This document shows positions 25,575 through 36,013 of a stretch of 64,000 nt of DNA, one piece after another (within the stretch, counting starts at the first letter, position 1; each line of letters starts with the position of its first letter). A program made the translations under genes and the position numbers. The notes under the pieces were generated by a model that was not told where the DNA came from, searched no databases, and saw nothing but the letters and a program-made list of their open reading frames with translations. The stretch lies in NCBI RefSeq assembly GCF_003205195.1, contig NZ_QJRY01000005.1:310001-374000 (forward strand), written 5' to 3'. This stretch comes from Peteryoungia wuzhouensis. GTDB lineage: Bacteria > Pseudomonadota > Alphaproteobacteria > Rhizobiales > Rhizobiaceae.

Positions 25575-26171
25575 GTGACATTGAACGCTCGCCAGCTGGT
25601 TGTCTTACTTGTCTCGACCTTGGCCGCCGTGCCCGCAGTGGCACAAGAGTGGACGGCGACGGAAAAGGTCGACCACTACAAGGTCAATGGCACTTCGCCG
25701 ATGGAACTCTACCAGTCGATCGGCGAGCGTGGCCCGAAGCTCGGCGGCGGGCGTGTGATCGCCCATACCAGCTTCAAGCTGACCTGGCAGCGGGACTATC
25801 AACAGCAGGGGGCGGCCTGTGTGCTGGCTTCGGCCAAGCCGAAGCTTGTCATCACCTACACCTTGCCGAAGCCGACCCAGAAACTGCCGGCAGACGTGGC
25901 GGTGAAGTGGAGCAAATTCTACGATGGGATCGTGACGCACGAGAAACTGCACGGCCAGTTCATGCGGGACCTCACCCAGCAGATCCAGGATATCTCGGTC
26001 GGTCTGCGCGATGAGAACGATCCCGGCTGCAAGAAGGTGCGGGCGGCCTTGCAGGCCCAGCTGAAGCCGATCTCGGATGCGCATGTGGCGCGCCACAGCG
26101 AATACGATCAGGTCGAGATGTCACCGGGTGGTGCAGTGCATCAGCTGATCCTGGCTTTCCTCAATCCGTGA
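25575..26171 (+). CDS. DUF922 family secreted putative zinc protease
   Basis: The 198-residue protein begins with a signal peptide (TLNARQLVVLLVSTLAAVPAVA, cut before QEW). The mature part contains HEKLH, an HExxH zinc motif, in THEKLHGQF, the mark of DUF922 putative Zn-dependent proteases. It should be periplasmic. I chose GTG at 25575 (GGAG 10 bases upstream); a TTG two codons on is an alternative. Divergent from the GGDEF-EAL gene; no operon partner. The substrate is unknown. Confidence 0.8.
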   Translation: MTLNARQLVVLLVSTLAAVPAVAQEWTATEKVDHYKVNGTSPMELYQSIGERGPKLGGGRVIAHTSFKLTWQRDYQQQGAACVLASAKPKLVITYTLPKPTQKLPADVAVKWSKFYDGIVTHEKLHGQFMRDLTQQIQDISVGLRDENDPGCKKVRAALQAQLKPISDAHVARHSEYDQVEMSPGGAVHQLILAFLNP

Positions 26172-26177
26172 CATGAA

Positions 26178-26201
26178 AAGGCGCCCGCATTGGGGCGCCT
26201 T
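26178..26201 (-). terminator. Terminator of the pcaIJF operon (also faces the DUF922 gene)
   Basis: AAGGCGCCC (26178-26186) pairs with GGGCGCCTT (26193-26201). On the minus strand the stem is followed by TTTTC, giving an intrinsic terminator 11 bp after the pcaF stop. On the plus strand there is no good T-run. Confidence 0.8.
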
Positions 26202-26211
26202 CAATTCTCGA

Positions 26212-27417
<1,206 letters not shown>

Positions 27418-27427
27418 TGGGTTTTCC

Positions 27428-28129
27428 TTACAGCGCTGGCACGACGAGGTCGGCAACCGGACCGTCCGTGTGGAGCCTGGCGCCGGTCATGGCCTGCAGC
27501 TCGTCCATGGTCATGGGGCCAAGCTTTTCGCGCACGACGAACTTGCCATCGACGATGTCGATCACGGCGTGGCTCGTATAGACGCGGGTGATGCAGCCGA
27601 CGCCGGTCAGCGGGAACGAGCAGCGCTCGACCAGTTTCGGCTTGCCGTCCTTGGTGACATGTTCGGTGATGACGACGACCTGCTTGGCACCGTGCACCAG
27701 ATCCATGGCGCCGCCGACGGCGGGAACGCCCTTGGAGCCGACACGCCAGTTGGCGAGGTCACCATTTTCGGCCACCTGATAGGCGCCGAGGATGGCCACA
27801 TCGAGATGGCCGCCGCGGACCATGGCGAAGCTGTCGGCATGGTGGAAGAAGGCAGCGCCCGGCTTCAGCGTGATCGCCTTCTTGCCGGCATTGATGAGGT
27901 CCCAGTCTTCCTCGCCGGCAGCAGGCGCTTCACCGAAGTTAAGCACGCCGTTTTCGGTGTGGAAGATCGCCTCGCGTCCTTCAGGCTGGAACTTGGCGAC
28001 CATTTCCGGAAAGCCGATGCCGAGGTTCACATAGGCCCCGTCGGCGATGTCCTGGGCCGCGCGCCAGGCGATCTGGGCGTTGGAAAGCTTGATGTCCTCG
28101 CGGGTGTCGATGGCTGGTGCGTCGGTCAT
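27428..28129 (-). CDS. pcaJ: 3-oxoadipate CoA-transferase beta subunit
   Basis: The 233-residue subunit carries the catalytic glutamate of family I CoA-transferases in TENGVLNFG (Glu59). With PcaI it moves CoA from succinyl-CoA to 3-oxoadipate. Its ATG overlaps the pcaI stop by four bases. GIGFPEMVAKF and GGHLDVAILGAYQV are typical of the family. Confidence 0.95.
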   Translation of the reverse strand: MTDAPAIDTREDIKLSNAQIAWRAAQDIADGAYVNLGIGFPEMVAKFQPEGREAIFHTENGVLNFGEAPAAGEEDWDLINAGKKAITLKPGAAFFHHADSFAMVRGGHLDVAILGAYQVAENGDLANWRVGSKGVPAVGGAMDLVHGAKQVVVITEHVTKDGKPKLVERCSFPLTGVGCITRVYTSHAVIDIVDGKFVVREKLGPMTMDELQAMTGARLHTDGPVADLVVPAL

Positions 28130-28833
28130 GCGTATTCCACTCCGGCCCGGATGAGCTCTTCTTCCTGTTGCGGGTTGGCGACTTCGACGACGCCATCGAC
28201 AAAGATGCCGGGGGTGATCACCTGCTCGGGATCGATTTCGCCGGGCTTCACGATCTTCGAGACCTGGGCGATGGTCTTGGCCGCGGCCATGCACATCAGC
28301 GGATTGAAGTTGCGGCCGGCCATGCGGTAGGTCAGGTTGCCCATCGTGTCGCCGAGATGCGCCTTGACGATGGCGAAATCGGCCTTCAGCCAGCGCTCCT
28401 GCACATATTGGCGGCCGTCGAATTCGGCAATCACCTTGCCGTTGGCAAGCTCGGTGCCGAAGCCGGTCGGCGTGTAGAAGGCGGGGATGCCCGAGCCGCC
28501 GGCGCGGATGCGCTCGGCAAGCGTGCCCTGCGGCACGAGTTCCAGCTCGATCTGACCGGCGAGATAACGGTCGGTGAATGCGCGCGGGTCGGAGGAGCGC
28601 GGGAAGGAGCAGATCATCTTCTTCACCATGCCGGCGTCGATCATCGCGGCAATGCCGATGCGACCGTTGCCGGCATTGTTGTTGATGACGGTCAGACCCT
28701 TCGGGCCCTTGTCGATGAGCGCGTGAATGAGTTCGATTGGCGCGCCGGAGCCGCCGAAGCCGCCGATCATGACGGTTGCGCCATCGCCGATACCGGCCAC
28801 GGCATCCGCCAGGCTTGCAATTCTCTTGTCCAT
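28126..28833 (-). CDS. pcaI: 3-oxoadipate CoA-transferase alpha subunit
   Basis: A 235-residue alpha subunit with the CoA-binding motif GGFGGSGAPIELI (about 24-36). It is the first gene of pcaIJF and lies divergent to the IclR-type regulator gene, with a PcaR-type box between them. The ATG at 28831-28833 is followed by DKRIASLADAV, the normal N-terminus. Confidence 0.95.
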   Translation of the reverse strand: MDKRIASLADAVAGIGDGATVMIGGFGGSGAPIELIHALIDKGPKGLTVINNNAGNGRIGIAAMIDAGMVKKMICSFPRSSDPRAFTDRYLAGQIELELVPQGTLAERIRAGGSGIPAFYTPTGFGTELANGKVIAEFDGRQYVQERWLKADFAIVKAHLGDTMGNLTYRMAGRNFNPLMCMAAAKTIAQVSKIVKPGEIDPEQVITPGIFVDGVVEVANPQQEEELIRAGVEYA

Positions 28834-28913
28834 GGGAACTCCCGTTTCCGTCTGGCGGTCGCCCGCCTCCTCGGCAGACAAATAAGTCCGGACGGACATC
28901 GACAGCAAGGCAA

Positions 28914-28950
28914 TTGTGCGATATTTTATTTTTGTTCGATAATCGCACAA
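28914..28950. promoter_or_regulatory. PcaR/IclR-type operator between pcaI and pcaR
   Basis: GTTCGATAATCGCAC at 28934-28948 matches the motif described for IclR-type regulators of pca genes (PcaR/PcaU). TTGTGCGAT at 28914-28922 is the exact inverted copy of ATCGCACAA at 28942-28950, which adds an outer symmetry with a 19-bp gap. The box lies 16 bp before the pcaR start and about 80 bp from pcaI, so it may serve activation of pcaIJF and autoregulation. Confidence 0.8.
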
Positions 28951-28965
28951 AAATGGGGGTGTGGC

Positions 28966-29727
28966 ATGGCGATTGGTGAGCGGGATCTGATGGGTGGTTT
29001 TGCCAAAGGCCTGAAGGTGCTCGAAGCTTTCGGTGTCGAGCGCCAGCGGCTCAGCATCACCGAAGCGTCCGAGGTCAGTGGGCTCGACCGGGCCACCACA
29101 CGGCGCTGTCTGCTCACACTCGCGGACCTTGGATATGCGGATTACGACGGAAAGTTCTTCTCGCTCACGCCAAAGATCTTGCGCATCGGCCATGCCTGGC
29201 TGTCGGCGACACCGTTGCCGATGCTGCTTCAACCCCACCTCGATCAGGTGTCCGAACGTGTGGGTCACAGCGCCTCGGCCTCGATCCTCGACAATAGCGA
29301 GATCGTCTATATCGCCCGCGCCTCCCAGAAGCGGGTGATGTCCATCAACCTGATGCCCGGTTCGCGGCTGCCAGCCTATAGTGCGTCCATGGGGCGGGTG
29401 TTGCTCGCAGCGCTTTCGGATGCCGAGGTCGATGCCATCTTGTCGAGGTCGCAGTTGAAGGCGCATACGCCGCGTACGTTGACCGATCCCATGGCGATCA
29501 AGGCAGAAATCGCGCGGGTTCGCGAACAGGGTTATGCCGTGATCGACCAGGAACTGGAAATCGGCCTTTGTTCGATTGCGGTTCCTGTTCGCAATGATCG
29601 CGGGCGTGTTGTCGCAGCGATCAATGTCGGCGCGCCCGCTGCCGTGCTGCCCGCTTCGGAACTGCCTGGACATTGCCTTGCGGCCATGCGGGAGGTTCAG
29701 GCGAGGTTGAAACCTCTGCTTGCCTGA
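28966..29727 (+). CDS. pcaR: IclR family regulator of the pca genes
   Basis: The 253-residue protein has an N-terminal winged HTH (about 10-70; SITEASEVSGLDRATTRRCL) and a C-terminal IclR effector domain. Orthologues activate pcaIJF in response to 3-oxoadipate. I chose ATG 28966, after the AT-rich operator region; the frame is open upstream but only as antisense of pcaI. It is divergent from pcaIJF and convergent with pcaQ (4-base gap). Confidence 0.93.
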   Translation: MAIGERDLMGGFAKGLKVLEAFGVERQRLSITEASEVSGLDRATTRRCLLTLADLGYADYDGKFFSLTPKILRIGHAWLSATPLPMLLQPHLDQVSERVGHSASASILDNSEIVYIARASQKRVMSINLMPGSRLPAYSASMGRVLLAALSDAEVDAILSRSQLKAHTPRTLTDPMAIKAEIARVREQGYAVIDQELEIGLCSIAVPVRNDRGRVVAAINVGAPAAVLPASELPGHCLAAMREVQARLKPLLA

Positions 29728-29731
29728 TGTC

Positions 29732-30655
29732 TCATGCCTTCGCCGCCTCGATCGCCGCTTCCCGGATCGTGCGCATCAAAAGTGCAAGCGGCATGGAGGG
29801 AACGGCATCCGCCCTGACGGTGAGCCCGACAGGTCCCTTGGTCTCGCTTGTGTCGATCGGCAGCGTCGCCAGGATACCGTCTGCCAGATCCGTTGCCACG
29901 ACCCCTGCGGAGATGATCCAGACTGCATCCGTTTGACGCACGAAGGCGCGGCCGAAACTATCCGATACGGTCTCGATCTGGGTGGGCAGGCCGGAAATGC
30001 CGTTGGCTATCAGAAACCGCTCGACGAAAGGGCGGATGATCGAGGCCCGGGTGGGCATCAGCACCGGGTAGCGCTCCAGTTCGCCGAAAAGGTCGGAGCC
30101 GGCCGACAACAGGGGATGACCGGCGCGCACACAGAAGATCACCTGTTCGGAATAGAGATGCTCGAAGGAAAAGCCGGTCATCTGTTCGGGCGCCGCCAGA
30201 CGGCCGACGACGAGGTCGAGGTCGCCCACCCGCAGCTGTTCGAGCAGCACCGCATTTTCGCCGGTGACGATCTTGATGCGGGCGGGCACGTCTTCCTTCA
30301 GGAAGAGTGTCATTGCCTGCGGCATGATCCGGGTCGAGACCGTCGGCAGGGCGCCGATGCGGATCGGCGGCGCGTCGGCATGCAGCGCATGGGAAACGGA
30401 ATCGAATCCCTGGCGCAGCGCCGTCAGGGCAGCACCGGCATGTTTGAGAAACGCTTCGCCATAGCGGGTGATCTTGATGCCGCGCCCGTCCCGTTCGAAC
30501 ACCGCGACTCCCAGCACCTCCTCGAGTTCCCGGATCGTCTTCGTCACCGCCGGCTGGCTGACATGCAGCAATTCCGCCGCCTTCATCACGCTTTTCTGGC
30601 GCGAGACCTCGACGAAGGTCTGCAGATGGCGAAACTTGACGCGATTGTCGATCAT
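29732..30655 (-). CDS. pcaQ: LysR family regulator of pcaDCHGB
   Basis: The 307-residue LysR protein has an N-terminal HTH (about 8-66; VMKAAELLHVSQPAVTKTI) and a substrate-binding effector domain with GDLDLVVGRL. In rhizobia PcaQ activates pcaDCHGB with beta-carboxy-cis,cis-muconate or related effectors. It is transcribed away from pcaD, and the PcaQ box lies just upstream of its own start, as expected for autorepression. Confidence 0.94.
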   Translation of the reverse strand: MIDNRVKFRHLQTFVEVSRQKSVMKAAELLHVSQPAVTKTIRELEEVLGVAVFERDGRGIKITRYGEAFLKHAGAALTALRQGFDSVSHALHADAPPIRIGALPTVSTRIMPQAMTLFLKEDVPARIKIVTGENAVLLEQLRVGDLDLVVGRLAAPEQMTGFSFEHLYSEQVIFCVRAGHPLLSAGSDLFGELERYPVLMPTRASIIRPFVERFLIANGISGLPTQIETVSDSFGRAFVRQTDAVWIISAGVVATDLADGILATLPIDTSETKGPVGLTVRADAVPSMPLALLMRTIREAAIEAAKA

Positions 30656-30661
30656 GAAATC

Positions 30662-30677
30662 ATAACCCTGCGGTTAG
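30662..30677. promoter_or_regulatory. PcaQ-binding box
   Basis: ATAACC-CTGC-GGTTAG at 30662-30677 fits the PcaQ consensus ATAACC-N4-GGTTAA known from Sinorhizobium and Agrobacterium in all but the last base. It starts 6 bp upstream of pcaQ and 72 bp upstream of the pcaD start codon, so it can serve both divergent promoters. Confidence 0.85.
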
Positions 30678-30749
30678 ATGTTTCGTGGAAAACATCATTT
30701 TACCTAACCAAATCGCATGAGCAATATGGAGCCAACGGAGGAGGAACCC

Positions 30750-31551
30750 GTGCAGTTCGTTCAGGTCAACGGCGTCAGCCTGCATCACCAGATCATCGGT
30801 GGGCCGGGCAACAAGCCGGTCATCGTCTTCATCAATTCGCTCGGCACCGATTTCCGCATCTGGCGCGACGTGATCGTCCGGCTCGCCGGCAGCTATCCGC
30901 TGCTGACCTATGACAAGCGTGGTCACGGGCTCTCTGATGTCGGGCAGGCGCCCTATTCGATCGAGGACCATGTCGACGATCTGATCGGCGTGCTCGAGCA
31001 TCTCAAGGTTCGTGATGCCGTGATCTGCGGACTGTCCGTCGGCGGGCTGATCGCCCAAGGTCTCTATGCCCGACGTCCGGATCTGGTGAAGGCGCTGATC
31101 CTCTGTGACACCGCCCACAAGATCGGAACGGCTGACATGTGGGCCGCCCGGATTTCGGCGATCGAACAAACGGGACTCTCGGGCATCGTCGATGGTGTCA
31201 TGGAGCGCTGGTTTACCCCGTCCTTTCGCGAAAACGATCCCGCGTTCCCGGGCTATCGCAACATGATGCTGCGCCAGCCGGTCGAGGGCTATACCGGCAC
31301 CTGTGCCGCGATCCGCGATGCCGATTTCACCGAGGCTACCAAGCGCATCGCTGTCCCGACGCTTTGCGTCGTTGGTGACCAGGACGGGGCAACGCCGCCC
31401 GAACTCGTGCTGTCGCTCGCCAAGCTCGTGCCCGGCGCGCGCTACGAGGTCATCCAGGGCGCCGGCCACATTCCCTGCGTCGAGCAGCCTGAAATTCTCA
31501 CCACCCTCATCGAGGCCTTCCTCGCGCCCATCATTTCAGGAGAGCCAGCCC

Positions 31552-31559
<8 letters not shown>
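30750..31559 (+). CDS. pcaD: 3-oxoadipate enol-lactonase
   Basis: The 269-residue alpha/beta hydrolase opens 3-oxoadipate enol-lactone. Nucleophile Ser96 is in CGLSVGG, the acid Asp lies in VGDQDGATP and the His in GAGHIPCVE. I chose GTG 30750, preceded by GGAGGAGG; an upstream ATG at 30717 would give an unusual 11-residue extension. It is the first gene of pcaDCHGB under the PcaQ box and overlaps pcaC by eight bases. Confidence 0.94.
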
Positions 31560-32712
<1,153 letters not shown>

Positions 32713-32713
<1 letters not shown>

Positions 32714-33327
32714 TGGTCCAGGATCTCGGTTACCTCAAGGAAAGCGCCTCCCAGACGGCAGGCCCCTATGTCCATATCGGCCTCACGCCGAACTTCGCCG
32801 ACATCAAGGGTGTCTATCCCGTCGATCTCGGCACCAGCATGGTCAACGACAAGACGCGCGGCGAGCGGATCACGCTCACCGGTCGCGTCATCGACGGCTC
32901 CGGCACGCCGCTCAAGGATGCTCTGATCGAAATCTGGCAGGCGGATGCCGACGGGCTGTACAACAGTCCTTCGGAGACGCGCGGCAGAGCCGATCCGAAT
33001 TTCACCGGCTGGGGACGCTGCCCCTGCGATCTCGTCAGCGGCGAGTATCGGTTCGAAACGATCAAGCCGGGCCGGGTGCCCTTCCGGGACGGACGCCTGA
33101 TGGCGCCGCATATCTCGTTCTGGATCGTCGCGCGCGGCATCAATCTCGGCCTCAACACGCGCCTCTATTTCGGTGACGAAGAGGCGGCGAATGCCGAAGA
33201 TCCGATCCTGGCGCGCATCGAGCACCGGGTGCGTGTGCCCACCCTGATTGCGCAGCGGGACAGTTCGACCTATCACTTCGACATTCACCTGCAGGGGGAG
33301 AAGGAGACGGTCTTCTTCGACCTCTGA
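32713..33327 (+). CDS. pcaG: Protocatechuate 3,4-dioxygenase alpha subunit
   Basis: A 204-residue subunit homologous to PcaH but without the iron ligand set (MAPHISFWI where PcaH has HIH). It completes the active-site pocket. The stop of pcaH and the ATG here share an A (TGATG). The family motif WQADADGLYN is present. Confidence 0.96.
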
Positions 33328-33346
33328 GAAGGACGCCATAAACAGC

Positions 33347-34390
33347 ATGACCGCATCCGTCTTCGATCATCCCCTCCTCTCCGGTCTTCTCGGCGATACA
33401 GAGGTGGCAGCGCAATTCTCCGCTGCCGCCGAACTCCAGGCGATGCTTTCCTTCGAGGCGGCGCTGGCCAAGGCCGAGGCGGAGGAGGGACTGATCCCGG
33501 TCCCTGCGGCAGAGGCGATTGCCGGTCTTGCAGAAGACTTCGTTGCCGATCTTGATGCGCTGAACCAGGCAACCGCGCGCGATGGCGTGGTGATCCCGGA
33601 TCTGGTGCGCCAATGGCGTGCGGCCCTTGGCGAGCATGCATCGCACCTGCATTTCGGGGCGACCAGTCAGGACGCCATCGACAGCGGTCTGATGCTGCGA
33701 CTGAGCGAGGTGCTCCGGATTGTATCGCAACGGCTTGCTGCCATCATCGCCGCGCTCGACGGCTTGGAAACCCGCTTCGGCCCCCAGCCTCTGATGGGCA
33801 AGACGCGCATGCAGGCGGCGATCGAGATCACGGTTGCCGCCCGCCTCAAGTCTTGGCGCCTGCCGCTGGTGGAACTGCGTGATGCGGTGGCGGCGCTCTC
33901 CGGTGCGGGGCTACCGGTTCAGTTCGGTGGTGCGGCCGGCACGCTGGAAAAGCTCGGAACATCGGCCGTTCCGGTCCGGGCGCGGCTCGCCGCAGAACTT
34001 CGCCTTTCCGACAGGTCGCAGTGGCACAGCCAGCGCAGTATCATCACCGAACTCGGCGGTCTTTTTGCCCGCATCACGGGCAGTCTCGGCAAGACGGGGC
34101 AGGATCTGGCGCTGATGGCCGATGCCGGAACGGCGCTCCTCGGCGGCGGCGGTGCATCCTCGGCCATGCCGCACAAGCGCAATCCGGTCAAGGCCGAGGT
34201 CCTGGTGACGCTCGCCCGTTTCAACGCCGTCCAGATATCCGGTTTGCACCAGGCGATGGTGCATGAGCAGGAACGGTCGGGGGCGGCCTGGACACTCGAA
34301 TGGATGCTGCTGCCGCAGATGGCCGTCGCAGCGGGGGCATCGACGCGGATCGCGGCAGAGCTGCTCGGCTCCGTCGAAAACCTGGGTTAG
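33347..34390 (+). CDS. pcaB: 3-carboxy-cis,cis-muconate cycloisomerase
   Basis: The 347-residue fumarase/ASL-superfamily enzyme makes 4-carboxymuconolactone. The superfamily signature SSAMPHKRNP (about 267-276) and the HFGATSQD region (about 102-109) are present. It is of the short, rhizobial length. It ends the pcaDCHGB operon; its TAG stop is the first triplet of the palindromic element at 34388-34662. The Shine-Dalgarno is weak, so expression may rely on coupling to pcaG. Confidence 0.94.
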   Translation: MTASVFDHPLLSGLLGDTEVAAQFSAAAELQAMLSFEAALAKAEAEEGLIPVPAAEAIAGLAEDFVADLDALNQATARDGVVIPDLVRQWRAALGEHASHLHFGATSQDAIDSGLMLRLSEVLRIVSQRLAAIIAALDGLETRFGPQPLMGKTRMQAAIEITVAARLKSWRLPLVELRDAVAALSGAGLPVQFGGAAGTLEKLGTSAVPVRARLAAELRLSDRSQWHSQRSIITELGGLFARITGSLGKTGQDLALMADAGTALLGGGGASSAMPHKRNPVKAEVLVTLARFNAVQISGLHQAMVHEQERSGAAWTLEWMLLPQMAVAAGASTRIAAELLGSVENLG

Positions 34391-34662
34391 AGCCGTTCAT
34401 TTTTAAATGGAAGCAGTTCTGCCGGAGCAGGTTTTTGTCGGGGCAGTGGCGATCGGCGACGTGCATACCCGGATGTATGTGCGAGCCGATCGCCGCTGAT
34501 CCCGGCGGAAAGATGCCCGGCCCTTCGGGTTGGCTGAAACGGGCCGCCTGATCGACCGGCCGGCTTGGCCGTAGGCAGTAGCTACGACACGCGCCGGCCG
34601 GTCGACCACCCGACTCCGTTTGAGCCAACAGAACTGATTCCATTTAGAAATGAACGGCTCTA
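34388..34662. repeat. 275-bp palindromic element with 34-bp terminal inverted repeats
   Basis: The left end (34388-34421, starting TAGAGCCGTTCATTT) and the right end (34629-34662) are inverted copies, 34 bp with two mismatches. Inside lie two further palindromes: GGCGATCGGC (34448-34457) with GCCGATCGCC (34485-34494), and a nested pair GTTGGCTGAAACGG (34529-34542)/CCGTTTGAGCCAAC (34616-34629) plus GATCGACCGGCCGG (34550-34563)/CCGGCCGGTCGACC (34594-34607). It has no ORF of note. The first and last triplets are the TAG stops of pcaB and of the anti-sigma gene. It resembles a MITE or REP-type intergenic repeat; I see no second copy in the window. Confidence 0.85.
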
Positions 34663-34857
34663 GTCCTCGCCGCGTCCGGATCCATCCGTCTCGACATAAC
34701 GCCGGCTGATCCTGCGAATGGTCTGCACCTGACGCACGAACTGGCTGCACTTGTCACAGCCGAACAAATGCAGGCGCAGGCCCAGGCCTTCGCGCACCGT
34801 GAGGCCGCGATCCAGTCGGTCGGATGCCAATCTCGTCGCCTCGTCGCATTTGATCAT
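34660..34857 (-). CDS. Small zinc-finger (zf-HC2/ZAS-like) anti-sigma factor
   Basis: A 65-residue protein with Cys4 and the H-x3-C-x2-C motif at His30, Cys34 and Cys37 (HLFGCDKC), the zinc-binding anti-sigma signature. It has no membrane helix, so it would act in the cytoplasm, perhaps as a redox or metal switch. It overlaps the sigma gene by four bases. Its stop codon lies in the terminal repeat of the neighbouring element. Confidence 0.82.
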   Translation of the reverse strand: MIKCDEATRLASDRLDRGLTVREGLGLRLHLFGCDKCSQFVRQVQTIRRISRRYVETDGSGRGED

Positions 34858-35480
34858 GCCATCGTCTCCTTCGGTGCGAACCAGTGTCCCTCGAGGCAGT
34901 TGCGCAGCCGCAGGCGCGCCCGGTGCATCAGCACATGAAGATTGGTCACGGTGATTTCGAGTTCGGCGCAGATTTCGTGTGTCTCCAGCTCGACGAATTC
35001 CCGCATCATGAAGACGCGGCCCTGATCCGGCGGCAGATGATCAAGGCAGGTCTCGAAGATCCGCCAGAAATCCTTGCCGAGCAGGTCGACTTCCGGATTG
35101 CCCCAATGGCTCGGCTGATGCTCGACCGACCAGTGGCCGCGTGCATCGAAATAACCTGGCTCATCATCGTCGCCGGTGCCGAGCGGAATGGAAATCAGGT
35201 TTGCCGTCCGCTTCTTGTGGCGCAGCTGGTCGGCGATCTTGTTGCGCAGGATGGCGAAGACCCAGGTGCGAAAGGCGGAGCGGCCGGCAAAGGCGCCGGC
35301 GTTGCGGAGCGCGCCTGCCAAGGCTTCCTGGACCGCGTCTTCGGCCATCTGAGGATCGGAAAGCTGCAGCATGGCGAATTTCAGCATGCGTTCGCGCAGT
35401 TCTCCCACATAGACACCATCCGACAGAAAGGCGGACGCCCGATCATCGGCCCCCGCAATCTCTTCACGCCGTTTCTGCAT
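34854..35480 (-). CDS. ECF-type sigma-70 family RNA polymerase sigma factor
   Basis: This 208-residue sigma factor has region 2 (DPQMAEDAVQEALAGALRN, then FRTWVFAILRNKIAD) and region 4 (LPPDQGRVFMMREFV, ICAELEITVTNLHVLMHRAR). The linker of about 60 residues between them is longer than in most ECFs and includes HWSVEHQPSHWGNPE. The C-terminus LEGHWF is shared with a subgroup that pairs with small zinc anti-sigma proteins, as here. The regulon is unknown. Confidence 0.9.
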   Translation of the reverse strand: MQKRREEIAGADDRASAFLSDGVYVGELRERMLKFAMLQLSDPQMAEDAVQEALAGALRNAGAFAGRSAFRTWVFAILRNKIADQLRHKKRTANLISIPLGTGDDDEPGYFDARGHWSVEHQPSHWGNPEVDLLGKDFWRIFETCLDHLPPDQGRVFMMREFVELETHEICAELEITVTNLHVLMHRARLRLRNCLEGHWFAPKETMA

Positions 35481-35569
35481 GCCTTGCCCTCACGCCTCTG
35501 CCGGCAAAAAGGCCAGCAGAGGTATAGTCGCAGAAGCGGAGGGCTTCTTACAGGCGGGGCTCAGAAAAT

Positions 35570-36013
35570 TTACGCGCCCATGATCGCGAGGCCATAGGCG
35601 AGCAAGACGAGGGCCGTCACATTGCGCCTGAGGGCGAAATACCAGGCCGGCTGGTCGCCTTTGCGGAACATCCGATGGTCGGCCAAAAGCAACAGCAGAA
35701 AAGTGCCGGCCTGAAGCAGAAGGGCAGGCACGGGCAAGGCGTGATGCAACAACAGAGCTGCAATCGCAATCAGCGCCGCCGCATTGCTGAAGAGCAGAAG
35801 GCCGCTCGACTTCGCCGGACTGATCTGCGCCTGGCTCCAGATCGTGCCAGCCATGAAGCAGGCGATACCGGTCCCGTAGGCGATGAAAGCGCTTTGCGCC
35901 ATGGCAGCATCAATCCCGGCAAAAGGGGCGATGGCGATGGCCCAGAAGGGGAGGGCGCCGAGGTAAGCGAGGAGGCTGGAGAGGGGCTTTTCTCGATACA
36001 TGGGATTATCCAT
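35570..36013 (-). CDS. DUF3429 family membrane protein
   Basis: The 147-residue protein has about five TM segments (for example LLAYLGALPFWAIAIAPFAG at its start) and ends in a hydrophobic helix. It belongs to DUF3429, function unknown. The ATG at 36011-36013 overlaps the end of the flavoprotein gene by eight bases, so the two are cotranscribed. A membrane partner of that enzyme is possible but unproved. Confidence 0.78.
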   Translation of the reverse strand: MDNPMYREKPLSSLLAYLGALPFWAIAIAPFAGIDAAMAQSAFIAYGTGIACFMAGTIWSQAQISPAKSSGLLLFSNAAALIAIAALLLHHALPVPALLLQAGTFLLLLLADHRMFRKGDQPAWYFALRRNVTALVLLAYGLAIMGA

